A DNA stretch of 64,000 nt from Helicobacter sp. 13S00401-1 (GCF_002272925.1 NZ_MLAR01000001.1:62001-126000), one strand, 5' to 3'. Shown: positions 8,374 through 17,095, counted from the first letter of the stretch. The notes: a model not told the origin generated them from the letters alone. Translations and numbers: made by a program.

Positions 8374-9897
8374 ATGAATAAAGCTAATAGTGGTGCGCAT
8401 TTAAACTTCCAAGCAAAGTTTTTAATGATAGCTTTTTTAATAGGCCTCTTTGTAGTTTTGTTAATATCTGTAGTCTCATTAAATGGACTAAAACAAGACT
8501 ATGATAACAGCTTCCCAAAACCAGCTGATGAAACCTATGTGCTAACCCAACTAAGAGCTATATTTTTTAGATATGCCGCTAATACTGACCCTAACAAAGC
8601 ACTTGATATAAACGCTATTAACCACGTATGGAGCCAGTATAAAAGCAACATATCAAATGAGTATAGCTTTTATGCGTTTAATAAAAGCCTATATCAACGT
8701 ATATTTTTAAACAAGCACTATACAAGGCTTATAGAGCTAGAGACTGAAAAAAAGGCTGCTACTGATAAGATAGACTATCTAATACAAGACTTAGCAGATA
8801 GGCAAAGTGGAGATTCTAGTGATAGCTTAGGAGTTTATGCCCTAGGTGATATTTTGCAAATTAAAGGTGCACAAATAATCACTCTAGCACTAAAAACTGC
8901 AGAGATAGCACAAAAAATCTCAAGCATAGAGTATGCAACTACTAATGAGTTTTATAAAAGCGTGCTTCACGCCCTCTTAGCCTTTGCGCTAAGTGTTTTT
9001 ATAATGGTATTTATGTCAACACGCCTAACTTTAGAATCTATAAAAAATCTAAATAAGATCTTAAATCTAGATCTAAATGAGGCTAATGAGCAGCTAAAAG
9101 AGCTAAACACTCATCTTGAACAAAAGGCCATGGCATTAGCTACTGACTTAAGAGTAAAAGATGCCATACTTTATCAGCAATCCCGCCTTGCAAGTATGGG
9201 CGAAGCCATACAAAACATAGCCCATCAGTGGCGCCAACCTCTTGGCGCTCTAGTACTTTTGCTGCAGACTCTAGAGCTAAAAAGCAAAAAAGGCACACTA
9301 ACGCCAGAACTTTTAACTGAAAAAGTACAGTACGGGAAAGATATAGCAAAAAGCATGAGTGAGACTATAGATACCTTTAGAGGCTTTTTAAGGCCAGATT
9401 CTACAGTGACTAGTTTTGCACTAGATGAAGCACTTAAAGATTCCATCATACTAATGAAGCCAACTTTTGAAGACTTAAACATAGCAGTAGAGTGTGACTT
9501 AGAAGAAAGACTTTTGTTTGTCGGACAAAAAAGCGCACTAGCCCAGATCATAATGGTCTTTTTGCAAAATGCAAAAGATGCTTTGATATCAAATGAGATA
9601 GTTAATAAAATCTGCTATATAAAATTAAAACAAGTTGGAGAATACGCCATCATCACTTGTGAAGATAACGCTGGTGGTATGAAAGAAGATGTGATAGATA
9701 GGGTATTTGAACCCTACTTTACAACTAAGCATAAAAGTAGTGGGACAGGAGTGGGTCTTTATATAGTCCAGCAACTTACAAAAGAAGTACTAAGAGGTGA
9801 AGTAAGTGCTAGAAATGGAGAAAAAGGTGCTATCTTTGAGCTTAAACTTTCACTTCAAGACACACAGATAATCAAAGTAGATAGTCAAGATAAGTAG
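8374..9897 (+). CDS. Membrane sensor histidine kinase, orphan
   Basis: Two membrane helices (about residues 15-37 and 193-214) flank a periplasmic sensing region of about 155 mainly helical residues. A coiled coil at 218-255 connects to a phosphoacceptor domain with H-box MGEAIQNIAHQWRQPLGAL (His about 283), a variant common in Campylobacterota. The ATPase domain follows: N-box FLQNAKDAL near 393-402, DNAGGMKEDV near 428-437 and GTGVGLYIV near 457-465. No HAMP or PAS domain is obvious. No response regulator gene is adjacent on either side, so its partner and signal are unknown. 507 residues. Confidence 0.9.
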   Translation: MNKANSGAHLNFQAKFLMIAFLIGLFVVLLISVVSLNGLKQDYDNSFPKPADETYVLTQLRAIFFRYAANTDPNKALDINAINHVWSQYKSNISNEYSFYAFNKSLYQRIFLNKHYTRLIELETEKKAATDKIDYLIQDLADRQSGDSSDSLGVYALGDILQIKGAQIITLALKTAEIAQKISSIEYATTNEFYKSVLHALLAFALSVFIMVFMSTRLTLESIKNLNKILNLDLNEANEQLKELNTHLEQKAMALATDLRVKDAILYQQSRLASMGEAIQNIAHQWRQPLGALVLLLQTLELKSKKGTLTPELLTEKVQYGKDIAKSMSETIDTFRGFLRPDSTVTSFALDEALKDSIILMKPTFEDLNIAVECDLEERLLFVGQKSALAQIIMVFLQNAKDALISNEIVNKICYIKLKQVGEYAIITCEDNAGGMKEDVIDRVFEPYFTTKHKSSGTGVGLYIVQQLTKEVLRGEVSARNGEKGAIFELKLSLQDTQIIKVDSQDK

Positions 9898-9898
9898 C

Positions 9899-9919
9899 TA
9901 AACTAAAATTTCTAGTTTA
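9899..9919. terminator. Weak hairpin between convergent genes
   Basis: A 7-bp perfect stem (TAAACTA / TAGTTTA) with a 7-base loop directly follows the kinase stop codon and precedes the end of modC. Neither side has a strong U run, so it is a weak bidirectional terminator at best. Confidence 0.3.
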
Positions 9920-9942
9920 TAAGCCTTTAAACCCAAAAAGTC

Positions 9943-10779
9943 TTATATATAACAGTAAAAATCCTCACCCTCTTGGGCTATCTTAACTCGCGTACCTATT
10001 TTTAGATTCTCTCCTCTAAGATAGGCTTTAAGAGTTATAGACTTACATAAAACTAAGGCCTTATCATCCTCATAACCTATGATATTCCCATAGAGTATAA
10101 AAGTGTTAAACTCACCCTTATTAAGCTTTAAAAGGCTATCACTCCTTACTATCTTGCCTTTTTGAAGCTCTACTAAATAATCAGACATAGTATTTATCTC
10201 ATCTATATCATGGCTTACTAAAAAGGCTGTGATGTTAAGCTTTTCTAAGATAGTTTTAAACTCATTTTGCAAGGTTATACGCAAGTTAGTATCAAGAGCT
10301 GAAAAAGGCTCATCTAAAAGCAAGATTCTTGGCTTACTTATAAGAGCCCTTGCAAGACTTACCCTTTGAGCTTCACCACCACTTAACTTATCTATACTTT
10401 TATCTAAAAGATGATTTATCTTTAAAAGGCTAATTATAGAATCTAAGTCTTTTAAATCTTCTTTAAGTCTAACACCAAAGAGGATATTTTTTTTTACATT
10501 TAAGTTTGGCAAGAGGGCATAGTGCTGAAAAACAAAGCCACACTTTCTAACTTGTGCCTTAAGCTTAATCTTAGAGTTAGTATCTTCAAAAATACTATCT
10601 CCTATTTGTATAACTCCACTATCTATGCTATCAAGTCCAGCTATAAGCCTTAAGATACTACTTTTACCAGCACCAGATTCTCCAAATATAGATATACACT
10701 TATAATCTTTAAGCTTAACTTTTATATCTAGTGTTAGATTTGCATTTATCTTTTTTTTAAAATCTAGATTGATAAGCAT
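9943..10779 (-). CDS. modC: Molybdate ABC transporter ATP-binding protein
   Basis: Cytoplasmic ATPase energising molybdate uptake. Walker A GESGAGKSSILRL is at about residues 34-46, the Q-loop region FVFQHYALLPNL near 84-95, the ABC signature LSGGEAQRVSLARAL near 134-148, Walker B RILLLDEPFSALD near 151-163 and the switch His in LVSHDID near 189. The final 60 residues resemble a single TOBE/Mop-like domain that could bind oxyanion. It follows modB by three bases. The linkage to modB decides molybdate over sulfate. Confidence 0.88.
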   Translation of the reverse strand: MLINLDFKKKINANLTLDIKVKLKDYKCISIFGESGAGKSSILRLIAGLDSIDSGVIQIGDSIFEDTNSKIKLKAQVRKCGFVFQHYALLPNLNVKKNILFGVRLKEDLKDLDSIISLLKINHLLDKSIDKLSGGEAQRVSLARALISKPRILLLDEPFSALDTNLRITLQNEFKTILEKLNITAFLVSHDIDEINTMSDYLVELQKGKIVRSDSLLKLNKGEFNTFILYGNIIGYEDDKALVLCKSITLKAYLRGENLKIGTRVKIAQEGEDFYCYI

Positions 10780-10782
10780 GGC

Positions 10783-11484
10783 TTAAAGCCTACCTTTCTT
10801 ACTAGACTTTTTGGTGAAATAAATAACTATCAGTAAAAGTAAAAAACTTATGATTAAAAGCACTAAGGCATAAGAATTAGCAGTAGCAAAGTTGCCAGCA
10901 TCAGTTTCTGTAAAGATGGCTATACTTGCTACTCTTGTGCTTCCAGGCCTATCACCACTTATCATAGATACCACACCAAACTCTCCTAAGGTATGGGCAA
11001 AACTAGTTGTTATACCAAGGATTAAATTAGGTTTTATATTTGGCAAAAGTACTTTAAAAAACGTATAAAACCTACCCTTGCCTAAGGTATAGCTTACTTC
11101 TTTGTAGTAGGTTGGAATCTCTTTTAAGCCTGCCTTTATTGGATTAACCATGAAAGGTAAAGAGTAAACAACGCTTGCTACTACAAGACCACTAAAACTA
11201 AAAGCTAGATCTATATTAAGATGATTTAAGAACTTACCAAAGTAAGACTGGGGAGAAAAAGCTACAAGAAAGTAAAAGCCAAGTACAGTTGGAGGAAGTG
11301 CTAAAGGCATCCACGTTAGCGTTTCTACAACTAGTCTAAGTTTAGTATCTTTTTGTGCTATGTAAGCACCTAAAAGGATGCCTATAGGTATTAATATAAT
11401 AGTAGCGATGAAAGAAAGTTTTACTGTAAGCCATATAGTTTCAAAAAATGCGGAATCAAGAGTAGATAGATTAAACTCAAGCAT
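10783..11484 (-). CDS. modB: Molybdate ABC transporter permease
   Basis: Inner-membrane channel subunit of 233 residues with about five or six helices. The cytoplasmic coupling loop EVSYTLGKGRFYTFFKVLLPNIKPNLILGI at about 129-158 has the permease EAA pattern, followed by LGEFGVVSMISGDRPGSTRV, a strong ModB/CysT signature. It begins eight bases after accA with no good ribosome site of its own, so it is probably translated by coupling to the fatty-acid operon. Confidence 0.9.
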   Translation of the reverse strand: MLEFNLSTLDSAFFETIWLTVKLSFIATIILIPIGILLGAYIAQKDTKLRLVVETLTWMPLALPPTVLGFYFLVAFSPQSYFGKFLNHLNIDLAFSFSGLVVASVVYSLPFMVNPIKAGLKEIPTYYKEVSYTLGKGRFYTFFKVLLPNIKPNLILGITTSFAHTLGEFGVVSMISGDRPGSTRVASIAIFTETDAGNFATANSYALVLLIISFLLLLIVIYFTKKSSKKGRL

Positions 11485-11492
11485 GCAAGTGC

Positions 11493-12434
11493 TTAAGCGT
11501 TATCGTTATCTATATATGAGCCATAACTCATGATCTTGTCATATCTATGGGATACGAAGTCACTATCTTCTCTTATCTGCCTTAGAGATTCTAAAAAATA
11601 GTGTTTTATAGCATCTGCTGCTTCTTTTTTGTTTCTATGCGCAGCATCTAGTGGCTCTTTTATGATGTCATCTATTAGATGGGCATTTTTTAGTTCAGTT
11701 GGAGTTATCTTCATAGCCTTAGTTGCAGCCTCCATTTTTGAAGGGTCATTCCAAAGTATGGCAGCACATCCTTCAGGAGATATAACGCTAAATATAGAGT
11801 ACTCCATCATAGCCAGCCTATCTGCTACTGCTATAGCAAGCGCTCCACCACTTCCACCTTCACCTATAACTACAGAGATAGTAGGAACTTTTAGCACTGA
11901 AAACTCTTGTAAGTTTTTAGCTATTGCCTCACTTTGACCCCTCTCCTCAGCACCAAGGCCAGGATAAGCCCCAGGAGTATCTACTAGCATAAGTATAGGT
12001 ATATTAAACTTTTCAGCCATCTTAGCTAGCCTTAAAGCCTTTCTATAACCTTCAGGATGAGGCATACCAAAGTTACGTGCTAGCTTATTTTTAGTACCCC
12101 TACCCTTCTCTTCACCTATGACTAGTACACGCTCATCATCTATATATCCAAGATGACAGATTATAGATTTGTCATCTTTAAAATGCCTATCTCCACTTAT
12201 CTCCTGGGAGTTAGTCATCATAAGCTCCATATAATCCAGTGCATAAGGCCTATCAGGATGACGTGCAAGCTGCAACCTTTGATAATCACTAAGGTTAGAG
12301 TAAACTTTCTTAAGCTCTTTTTCTAGATCTTTGATAAGTATAGATTTAGCTGCCTCATCATTTTTCACAGAGGCCTCATCTATATCATCTTGCAAACTCT
12401 TTAATCTTTGCTCAAAGTCTAAATAAACTGCCAT
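11493..12434 (-). CDS. accA: Acetyl-CoA carboxylase carboxyltransferase alpha subunit
   Basis: With AccD it transfers the carboxyl group from biotin to acetyl-CoA to give malonyl-CoA. The 313-residue length is standard. Typical blocks are [40 protein letters not shown] near 125-150, and [22 protein letters not shown] near 161-182, then the oxyanion-forming [21 protein letters not shown] near 202-222. It lies between fabF and modB with gaps under ten bases. Confidence 0.96.
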   Translation of the reverse strand: MAVYLDFEQRLKSLQDDIDEASVKNDEAAKSILIKDLEKELKKVYSNLSDYQRLQLARHPDRPYALDYMELMMTNSQEISGDRHFKDDKSIICHLGYIDDERVLVIGEEKGRGTKNKLARNFGMPHPEGYRKALRLAKMAEKFNIPILMLVDTPGAYPGLGAEERGQSEAIAKNLQEFSVLKVPTISVVIGEGGSGGALAIAVADRLAMMEYSIFSVISPEGCAAILWNDPSKMEAATKAMKITPTELKNAHLIDDIIKEPLDAAHRNKKEAADAIKHYFLESLRQIREDSDFVSHRYDKIMSYGSYIDNDNA

Positions 12435-12440
12435 ATATCT

Positions 12441-13694
12441 TTACGCTTCACATCTTTTGAAGATTACAACGCCATTAGTACCACCAAATCCAAATGAGTT
12501 ACTCATAACAAAGTTTAAGTCTTTCTTCCTAGCAACATTTGGTATATAGTCTAGGTCGCACTCTGGGTCTGTTGTGAACTGATTGATAGTTGGCGGCATG
12601 ATATTAGCCTCTAAGGCTAGTAGCGATATAACAGCTTCTATAGCACCAGCAGCACCTAGGCAGTGGCCTATTTGACCCTTAGTTGAACTAACTGGCGGGA
12701 CACCTTCAGGGAAGGCTTGTCTCATAGCTTGCGTTTCAAACAAATCGTTATAGCCTGTGCTTGTACCATGCGCGTTAATATAATCTATCTTTATATCAGG
12801 ATACTCTTTTTTGGCCATATCAAGGGCCGCCTTCATAGCTCTATAAGCCCCTTCACCACCAGGTGCTGGAGTAGTTATATGATTAGCATCACTGCTTTCT
12901 CCAAAACCTACTATCTCGCCATAGATCTTAGCTCCCCTTGCTTTGGCTAACTCATAGTCTTCAAGCACTAAAGCTCCCGCACCTTCACCCATAACAAAGC
13001 CATCTCTATCTTTATCAAAAGGTCTGCTTGCAGTTTGTGGGTCATCATTTCTTGTGCTAAGTGCTCTCATAGCTGCAAAGCCTCCTATACCAACTGGACA
13101 TATAGCAGATTCTGCTCCAACTACTAGCACTCTATCAGCACCATCTAGAGCTATAGTTTTTACAGCATCGATAATTGCGTGAGTTCCAGCAGCACAAGCA
13201 GTAACACAAGATAGGTTAGGTCCTTTGATATCAAACTCAATGGAAGCAAAACCGCCTAGCATATTAACTAAGGCTGAAGGTATGAAAAAAGGAGTTACCC
13301 TCTTAGGCCCTTTGTCATGGCAGGCTATAGAATTAGCTTCTATATTTCCTAAACCACCAATGCCAGATGCACTACAAACACCAAATCTATCTCTAAACTC
13401 TTCTTTTACCTTGCCCTCAGAGTTTAGTAAACCACTTTCTACTAAAGCTTCTTTAGCGGCCAAAAGACCAAGCTGAATGAAACGATGTGCTTTTTTAAAA
13501 TCTTTAGGATTTAAAACACTTTCTGGATTAAAGTTAGTAATCTCAGCTGCGATCTGTACGGGAAACCCCTCCACATCAAAACTCTCAATACGTTTAACTC
13601 CACTTTCGCCAGCTACTATTCTTTGAAAGGACGTCTCCTTTTCAAGTCCTAGAGCATTCACCATGCCAAGGCCAACAACTGCTATTCTTCGCAC
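12441..13694 (-). CDS. fabF: 3-oxoacyl-ACP synthase II
   Basis: Elongates fatty acids by condensing malonyl-ACP with acyl-ACP. The Cys-His-His triad is visible: CVTACAAGTHAI (about residues 162-173), YINAHGTSTGYND (about 307-319) and KGQIGHCLGAAGAIE (about 342-356). The glycine-rich end NSFGFGGTNGVVIF is intact. 417 residues, starting 27 bases after acpP and running into accA with a six-base gap, a lipid-synthesis operon. Confidence 0.97.
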   Translation of the reverse strand: MRRIAVVGLGMVNALGLEKETSFQRIVAGESGVKRIESFDVEGFPVQIAAEITNFNPESVLNPKDFKKAHRFIQLGLLAAKEALVESGLLNSEGKVKEEFRDRFGVCSASGIGGLGNIEANSIACHDKGPKRVTPFFIPSALVNMLGGFASIEFDIKGPNLSCVTACAAGTHAIIDAVKTIALDGADRVLVVGAESAICPVGIGGFAAMRALSTRNDDPQTASRPFDKDRDGFVMGEGAGALVLEDYELAKARGAKIYGEIVGFGESSDANHITTPAPGGEGAYRAMKAALDMAKKEYPDIKIDYINAHGTSTGYNDLFETQAMRQAFPEGVPPVSSTKGQIGHCLGAAGAIEAVISLLALEANIMPPTINQFTTDPECDLDYIPNVARKKDLNFVMSNSFGFGGTNGVVIFKRCEA

Positions 13695-13721
13695 ATATTC
13701 TCCTTAACTATCTTAAAGATC

Positions 13722-13961
13722 CTACTTTACATTTTTAGCAATGTAATCTACAACGTCGCTAACCTTCTTTATCTTTTCAGCTTCTTCGTCTGGAATCTCG
13801 ATGTTAAACTTTTCTTCTAAGGCCATGATAAGCTCTACTACGTCTAAAGAATCTGCATTTAGGTCTTTTACAAACTCAGACTCTGGTTTAACTGCTTCTA
13901 GATCTACGCTTAGGTTTTGTGATACTAACTCAGCTACTTGTTTAAAAATCTCCGTACTCAT
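13722..13961 (-). CDS. acpP: Acyl carrier protein
   Basis: A 79-residue acidic protein carrying growing acyl chains on 4'-phosphopantetheine. The attachment serine is in the DSL motif at residues 37-39 ([19 protein letters not shown]). First gene of acpP-fabF-accA-modB-modC. An AGGAG site precedes the ATG. Confidence 0.98.
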   Translation of the reverse strand: MSTEIFKQVAELVSQNLSVDLEAVKPESEFVKDLNADSLDVVELIMALEEKFNIEIPDEEAEKIKKVSDVVDYIAKNVK

Positions 13962-13997
13962 ATTGAAAACTCCTCTTTATATTATTAATTTTGCAAA

Positions 13998-14003
13998 ATT
14001 GTA
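13998..14003 (-). promoter_or_regulatory. -10 box for acpP
   Basis: TACAAT on the minus strand, 37 bases before the acpP start, just downstream of the U tract of the modA terminator. No clear -35 box. Confidence 0.45.
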
Positions 14004-14010
14004 TCTAAAA

Positions 14011-14061
14011 TAAAAAAATAAGGGCATATACACGCTTGCGCAAGCAAGACATAGTGTATGC
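14011..14061 (-). terminator. Intrinsic terminator of modA
   Basis: Reading leftward from modA, GCATACAC at 14061-14054 pairs with GTGTATATGC at 14033-14024 (two-base bulge) and encloses a perfect inner palindrome GCTTGCGCAAGC at 14045-14034. A run of seven U follows (14018-14012). This separates modA from the acpP operon. Confidence 0.65.
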
Positions 14062-14097
14062 GTTAATCTTTCTATGCAAGATAGAATCTAAAAAATA

Positions 14098-14835
14098 CTA
14101 GTGTTTTAACTCCTTGTATCCATACTCTGAGAAGATTTTTTGTCCTTTAGGACTTAATATAAAGTCATAAAACTCCTTAGCTAAAGTTTTATGCTCACTG
14201 CTGTTTAATATACTCATAGCCTGTTTTATAGGTGAGTAAAGCTTGCTATCTACTACTAAAATGCTTGCATTTTTTTGAGATCTTACCATGGAGAGAGCAT
14301 TAAAGCCAATTTGTGCATTACGAGAGATTACAAACTGGTTAGCTTGAGATATAGAAAGGGCGGTTGCGATTTTAGATTTTACTTCATTATAAAGACCACT
14401 ATTTTGCAAAGCTTCTAGTGCAGCCCTGCCATAAGGGGCAGTTTGAGGGTTAGGAAGGGCTATATTTTTGGCTTTAAGCATATCTTCTAGTGAGGTAACT
14501 TTCATATCTCCATCACTCCATAAAACCAAGATTCCTTGTGTGTACACCACTGGTTTAGTGGCAAGATTAGCCTTATAAAGCTTTTCTGGAAAGCTTTCAT
14601 CAGCGGATATAAAAAGATCAGCCTTTAACCCTTGAGTGACTTTTGCATAAAGCCTACCACTTGCATCAAGAGTGATATCCATACTGTCATTTGGGTGGTC
14701 TTTTAAAAATGCACTTTTAACATCTTGTAAAACATACCGTAAATTAGCCGCTGCTAAAACTTCTAAGTGGGCTGCAAAAAGTGAGTTAACTCCAAGCAGT
14801 GCAACTATTGCTACCTTTATAAAAACCTTCATCAA
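14098..14835 (-). CDS. modA: Molybdate-binding periplasmic protein
   Basis: Captures molybdate for ModBC. A signal peptide covers residues 1-22 (MMKVFIKVAIVALLGVNSLFAA). The mature start LEVLAAANLRYVLQDVKSAF and DITLDASGRLYAKVTQGLKADLFISADESFPEKL are typical ModA segments including the oxyanion-contacting Ser. APYGRAALEAL lies near residue 135. 245 residues. It is transcribed in the same direction as modB and modC but is separated from them by acpP, fabF and accA and has its own terminator. Upstream (14836-15122) I see only AT-rich sequence. Confidence 0.94.
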   Translation of the reverse strand: MMKVFIKVAIVALLGVNSLFAAHLEVLAAANLRYVLQDVKSAFLKDHPNDSMDITLDASGRLYAKVTQGLKADLFISADESFPEKLYKANLATKPVVYTQGILVLWSDGDMKVTSLEDMLKAKNIALPNPQTAPYGRAALEALQNSGLYNEVKSKIATALSISQANQFVISRNAQIGFNALSMVRSQKNASILVVDSKLYSPIKQAMSILNSSEHKTLAKEFYDFILSPKGQKIFSEYGYKELKH

Positions 14836-15122
14836 TAACTCCTAAACTATTAAAAATTTAAGATTCCATTCTACTAATAAAGCTAAAAAAGTAAAAATTG
14901 TTTTTAAGTTTAAAAAGGTATATTTGGGATTAAAACTATGCATAAAATGTAAAAGTATCTAATTTAGTGTAAAACTTTTAAACCAAATAAGCCCTTTATG
15001 TCTTTTATGACAAAAATATAGAATCTAAAGTAAAAAATATTTAACTTTAAAAAACTAGGTTTTTATATGCCTTACATATGCTTAGCCTAGCTTGCAAAAA
15101 AATTAATTTAAGTTAAGTAAGT

Positions 15123-15533
15123 TTAATTAAACCTAGACTGTTTCCTTGCATCAAGCCCTCTTTTTACAGCCTTTTCTAGATCGCTGCTCATATCAGGATT
15201 AAGCTCTTGTAGCTTTTTTTGAGTGTTTAAAATGATGTCTTTGTTGGAGTTTTTGTGTAAAGCTAGGGCTATAAGGATGTTTTTAAGCTGTATCTTACTT
15301 GGAGCTAGCTCATCATAGTGCTTCATAAACTTATCTATAGCTTCTTGCAAGTCAGAAGCACTACTAGTTCTGGAATCTAAAACTACCATTACATTTTGGA
15401 TTCCAAAGTAGTCTTGCTCTTTAGGTGCTAAAGCTTTTTTGTTAGGTTTTACTAGCACAAACTTAAATAAGGCAAATAAAAACAAGCCTACAATCACTAC
15501 AAAGCTTATAATTATAAAAATCACTTGTTCCAC
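15123..15533 (-). CDS. Conserved-looking small membrane-anchored protein
   Basis: 136 residues, not recognised. One N-terminal membrane helix at about 4-28 (VIFIIISFVVIVGLFLFALFKF), then a soluble, mainly helical domain with two stretches that look like paired helices: TSSASDLQEAIDKFMKHYDEL (near 56-76) and NKDIILNTQKKLQELNPDMSSDLEKAVKRGLDARK (near 97-131). The topology suggests a cytoplasmic domain behind a membrane anchor. Codon use matches its neighbours. It stands alone between modA and the divergent GT6 gene. Confidence 0.7.
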   Translation of the reverse strand: MEQVIFIIISFVVIVGLFLFALFKFVLVKPNKKALAPKEQDYFGIQNVMVVLDSRTSSASDLQEAIDKFMKHYDELAPSKIQLKNILIALALHKNSNKDIILNTQKKLQELNPDMSSDLEKAVKRGLDARKQSRFN

Positions 15534-15691
15534 AAAAACCTCACTTTAAGTCTGCACAGCTAAGCAAGATTTTATCACAAATCCCATTTTGTCGATGAAA
15601 AACATGTATTTTAAGAATAAAAGCTTACATATTAATCTTATGGTGGTGTAATTTAGAGATAGAAAGACAAAAATAATAATAAAGTAATAAG

Positions 15692-15728
15692 TTAGCTTGA
15701 CAAAAAAAAGAAGAAGAAGAACAAGCTC
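15692..15728 (+). repeat. A8 tract and (AAG)4 repeat in GT6 leader
   Basis: Upstream of the glycosyltransferase start, eight A at 15702-15709 run into four AAG units (15708-15719). They sit in the loop of an inverted repeat AGCTTG (15694-15699) / CAAGCT (15722-15727) and directly follow a TTGACA hexamer at 15697-15702. I found no convincing -10 box at a fixed distance after it. Slippage here could alter expression, but that is inference. Confidence 0.4.
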
Positions 15729-15767
15729 TTAGTCAAAAATTTATTTCAAAGCTTTATTGAAGGTAGA

Positions 15768-16937
15768 ATGATACATGCAAGCAAAAAGTACAAAAGCTAT
15801 ACTAAACTCCATAGCTACCCCCCCCCCCCCTCAAATATACAAACTCTGCCATCAGAGGATAAAAGCAAGATGAAGATAGCCATACTTTATATATCTACGG
15901 GGCGCTATGATATTTTTTTCAAAAAGTTTCATAAAACTATGCAAAAGTTTTTTATAAAAGGTGCACAAAAGCACTACTTTGTATGGACAGATTCTAAAAA
16001 GATTAAAAACACAAAAGATATAACTAAGATCTATCAAGAAAAACTTGGTTGGCCCTATGACACTTTAATGCGCTACCACATGTTTTATGAGATAAGAGAT
16101 AGATTAAAAGAGTTTGACTATATCTACTTTTTTAATGCCAATATAGTCATAAAGCAAGAGATAACTAAAGATGAGTTTTTACCAAACACTAAGTCTGGTT
16201 TAGTTGGATGCCTTCATCCAGGATTTATAGACTTAGACTTAGAGTTTAATATAGTCCCAAAGAAAGATGCTGCAAAATTTACTTATGATAGAAATGAAAA
16301 ATCCCTTGCTTACATTAAAGAAGGAGATGGTCTTGCCTACTATGCTGGTGGGCTAAATGGGGGAGCCAAAGATGCTTATCTTAAACTTATAAAAGACTTA
16401 AGAGATAACATACAACAAGACTTAGATAAAGGTATAGTTGCTTTATGGCATGATGAAAGTCATATAAATAAGTACTTTTTAGACAAAGAGATAAAAGCTC
16501 TGCCAAGCACTTTTCTTGTGCCTGAAGGTTGGGAATTTAGCATAAGCGATAAGTTTATTATGGATGAAGAGTGCATGAAAGATGAACTAAAGAAAAAAGA
16601 GTTTACTAAAAACTTGCTTTCTAGACTTAACTTAATCCCATCTCTTGAACTAGAAAAACTCCTAGCTAAACAAAGCGAACTTAAAAGCTATGAAGATAGA
16701 CGCTGCTTTATGCAAACTGCTATTAATGGATACTTTGACTTGAAAAAGCACACAAAGATACTACTTTTAGAAAAAAGTAATCCTAAGTATGGAGGTCATG
16801 ACTACTTAAGGGGAGAAAAGCAGCACAAGAACGTATCTTTAAGATATTATATTTCGCGTGTAAATGTAGCAAGAAAACTAGCCTCTTTAATAAAACGTAG
16901 GCTTAAAAAATATATCAAAAGAAATGATAAAATCTAG
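15768..16937 (+). CDS. Phase-variable GT6 family glycosyltransferase (ABO type)
   Basis: Retaining glycosyltransferase of family GT6, the family of the human ABO enzymes. Bacterial members add alpha-Gal or alpha-GalNAc to fucosylated acceptors and replace the DXD motif with NXN (known), as here: FFNANIVI at 121-128. Other landmarks are the core start MKIAILYISTGRYDIF from residue 35, LGWPYDTLMRYHMF near 93-106, LHPGF at 149-153, AYYAGGLNGGAKDAYL near 190-205, LWHDESHINKYFL at 226-238 and NPKYGGHDYLR near 338-348. Residues about 256-328 look like an insertion compared with short bacterial GT6 proteins I remember. Residues 1-34 are a leader spanning a 13-C tract that is in frame here. A GAAGG site precedes the ATG. 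Probable target: lipopolysaccharide mimicking blood-group antigen, as in H. mustelae (inference). Confidence 0.9.
   Translation: MIHASKKYKSYTKLHSYPPPPSNIQTLPSEDKSKMKIAILYISTGRYDIFFKKFHKTMQKFFIKGAQKHYFVWTDSKKIKNTKDITKIYQEKLGWPYDTLMRYHMFYEIRDRLKEFDYIYFFNANIVIKQEITKDEFLPNTKSGLVGCLHPGFIDLDLEFNIVPKKDAAKFTYDRNEKSLAYIKEGDGLAYYAGGLNGGAKDAYLKLIKDLRDNIQQDLDKGIVALWHDESHINKYFLDKEIKALPSTFLVPEGWEFSISDKFIMDEECMKDELKKKEFTKNLLSRLNLIPSLELEKLLAKQSELKSYEDRRCFMQTAINGYFDLKKHTKILLLEKSNPKYGGHDYLRGEKQHKNVSLRYYISRVNVARKLASLIKRRLKKYIKRNDKI
15818..15830 (+). repeat. Homopolymeric C13 tract, phase-variation switch
   Basis: Thirteen C residues within codons 17-21 of the GT6 gene. With 13 the frame is open into the enzyme. 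With 12, translation would end at a TGA that overlaps the internal core ATG (15870) as ATGA; with 11 or 14 it would end sooner at a TAA. Long C tracts are the classic slippage switch of helicobacters and campylobacters. Confidence 0.92.
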
Positions 16938-16945
16938 ACGTATGT

Positions 16946-16974
16946 ACTTTTTGTGCACTAATCAATCAAAAAGT
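16946..16974 (+). terminator. Terminator-like hairpin after GT6
   Basis: ACTTTTTG (16946-16953) pairs with CAAAAAGT (16967-16974) around a 13-base loop, ten bases past the GT6 stop. The following U run is short. Confidence 0.4.
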
Positions 16975-17063
16975 GTCTTATTTTAAAAAGTAGTTTTTTA
17001 GTAAGGAAGTGGCTAGAAACTCCGCCCAAAAAGAGGAAGAGAATCTATAATTAAAAATTTATA

Positions 17064-17095
17064 AAAAAGTAAGGTTTGTAAAAAGTAAGGTTTGT
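17064..17095. repeat. Two direct copies of a 16-bp unit
   Basis: AAAAAGTAAGGTTTGT occurs twice back to back (17064-17079, 17080-17095) and a third copy begins, in the gap after fusA. It looks like a slippage product; no function is evident. Confidence 0.7.

Noticed and set aside
13989-13998. TTTTGCAAAA palindrome in the acpP promoter as an operator
   Set aside because: Short and AT-rich; expected often by chance.
17064-17095. 16-bp direct repeat as an attachment site
   Set aside because: Adjacent copies in AT-rich DNA, with no integrase or tRNA nearby.
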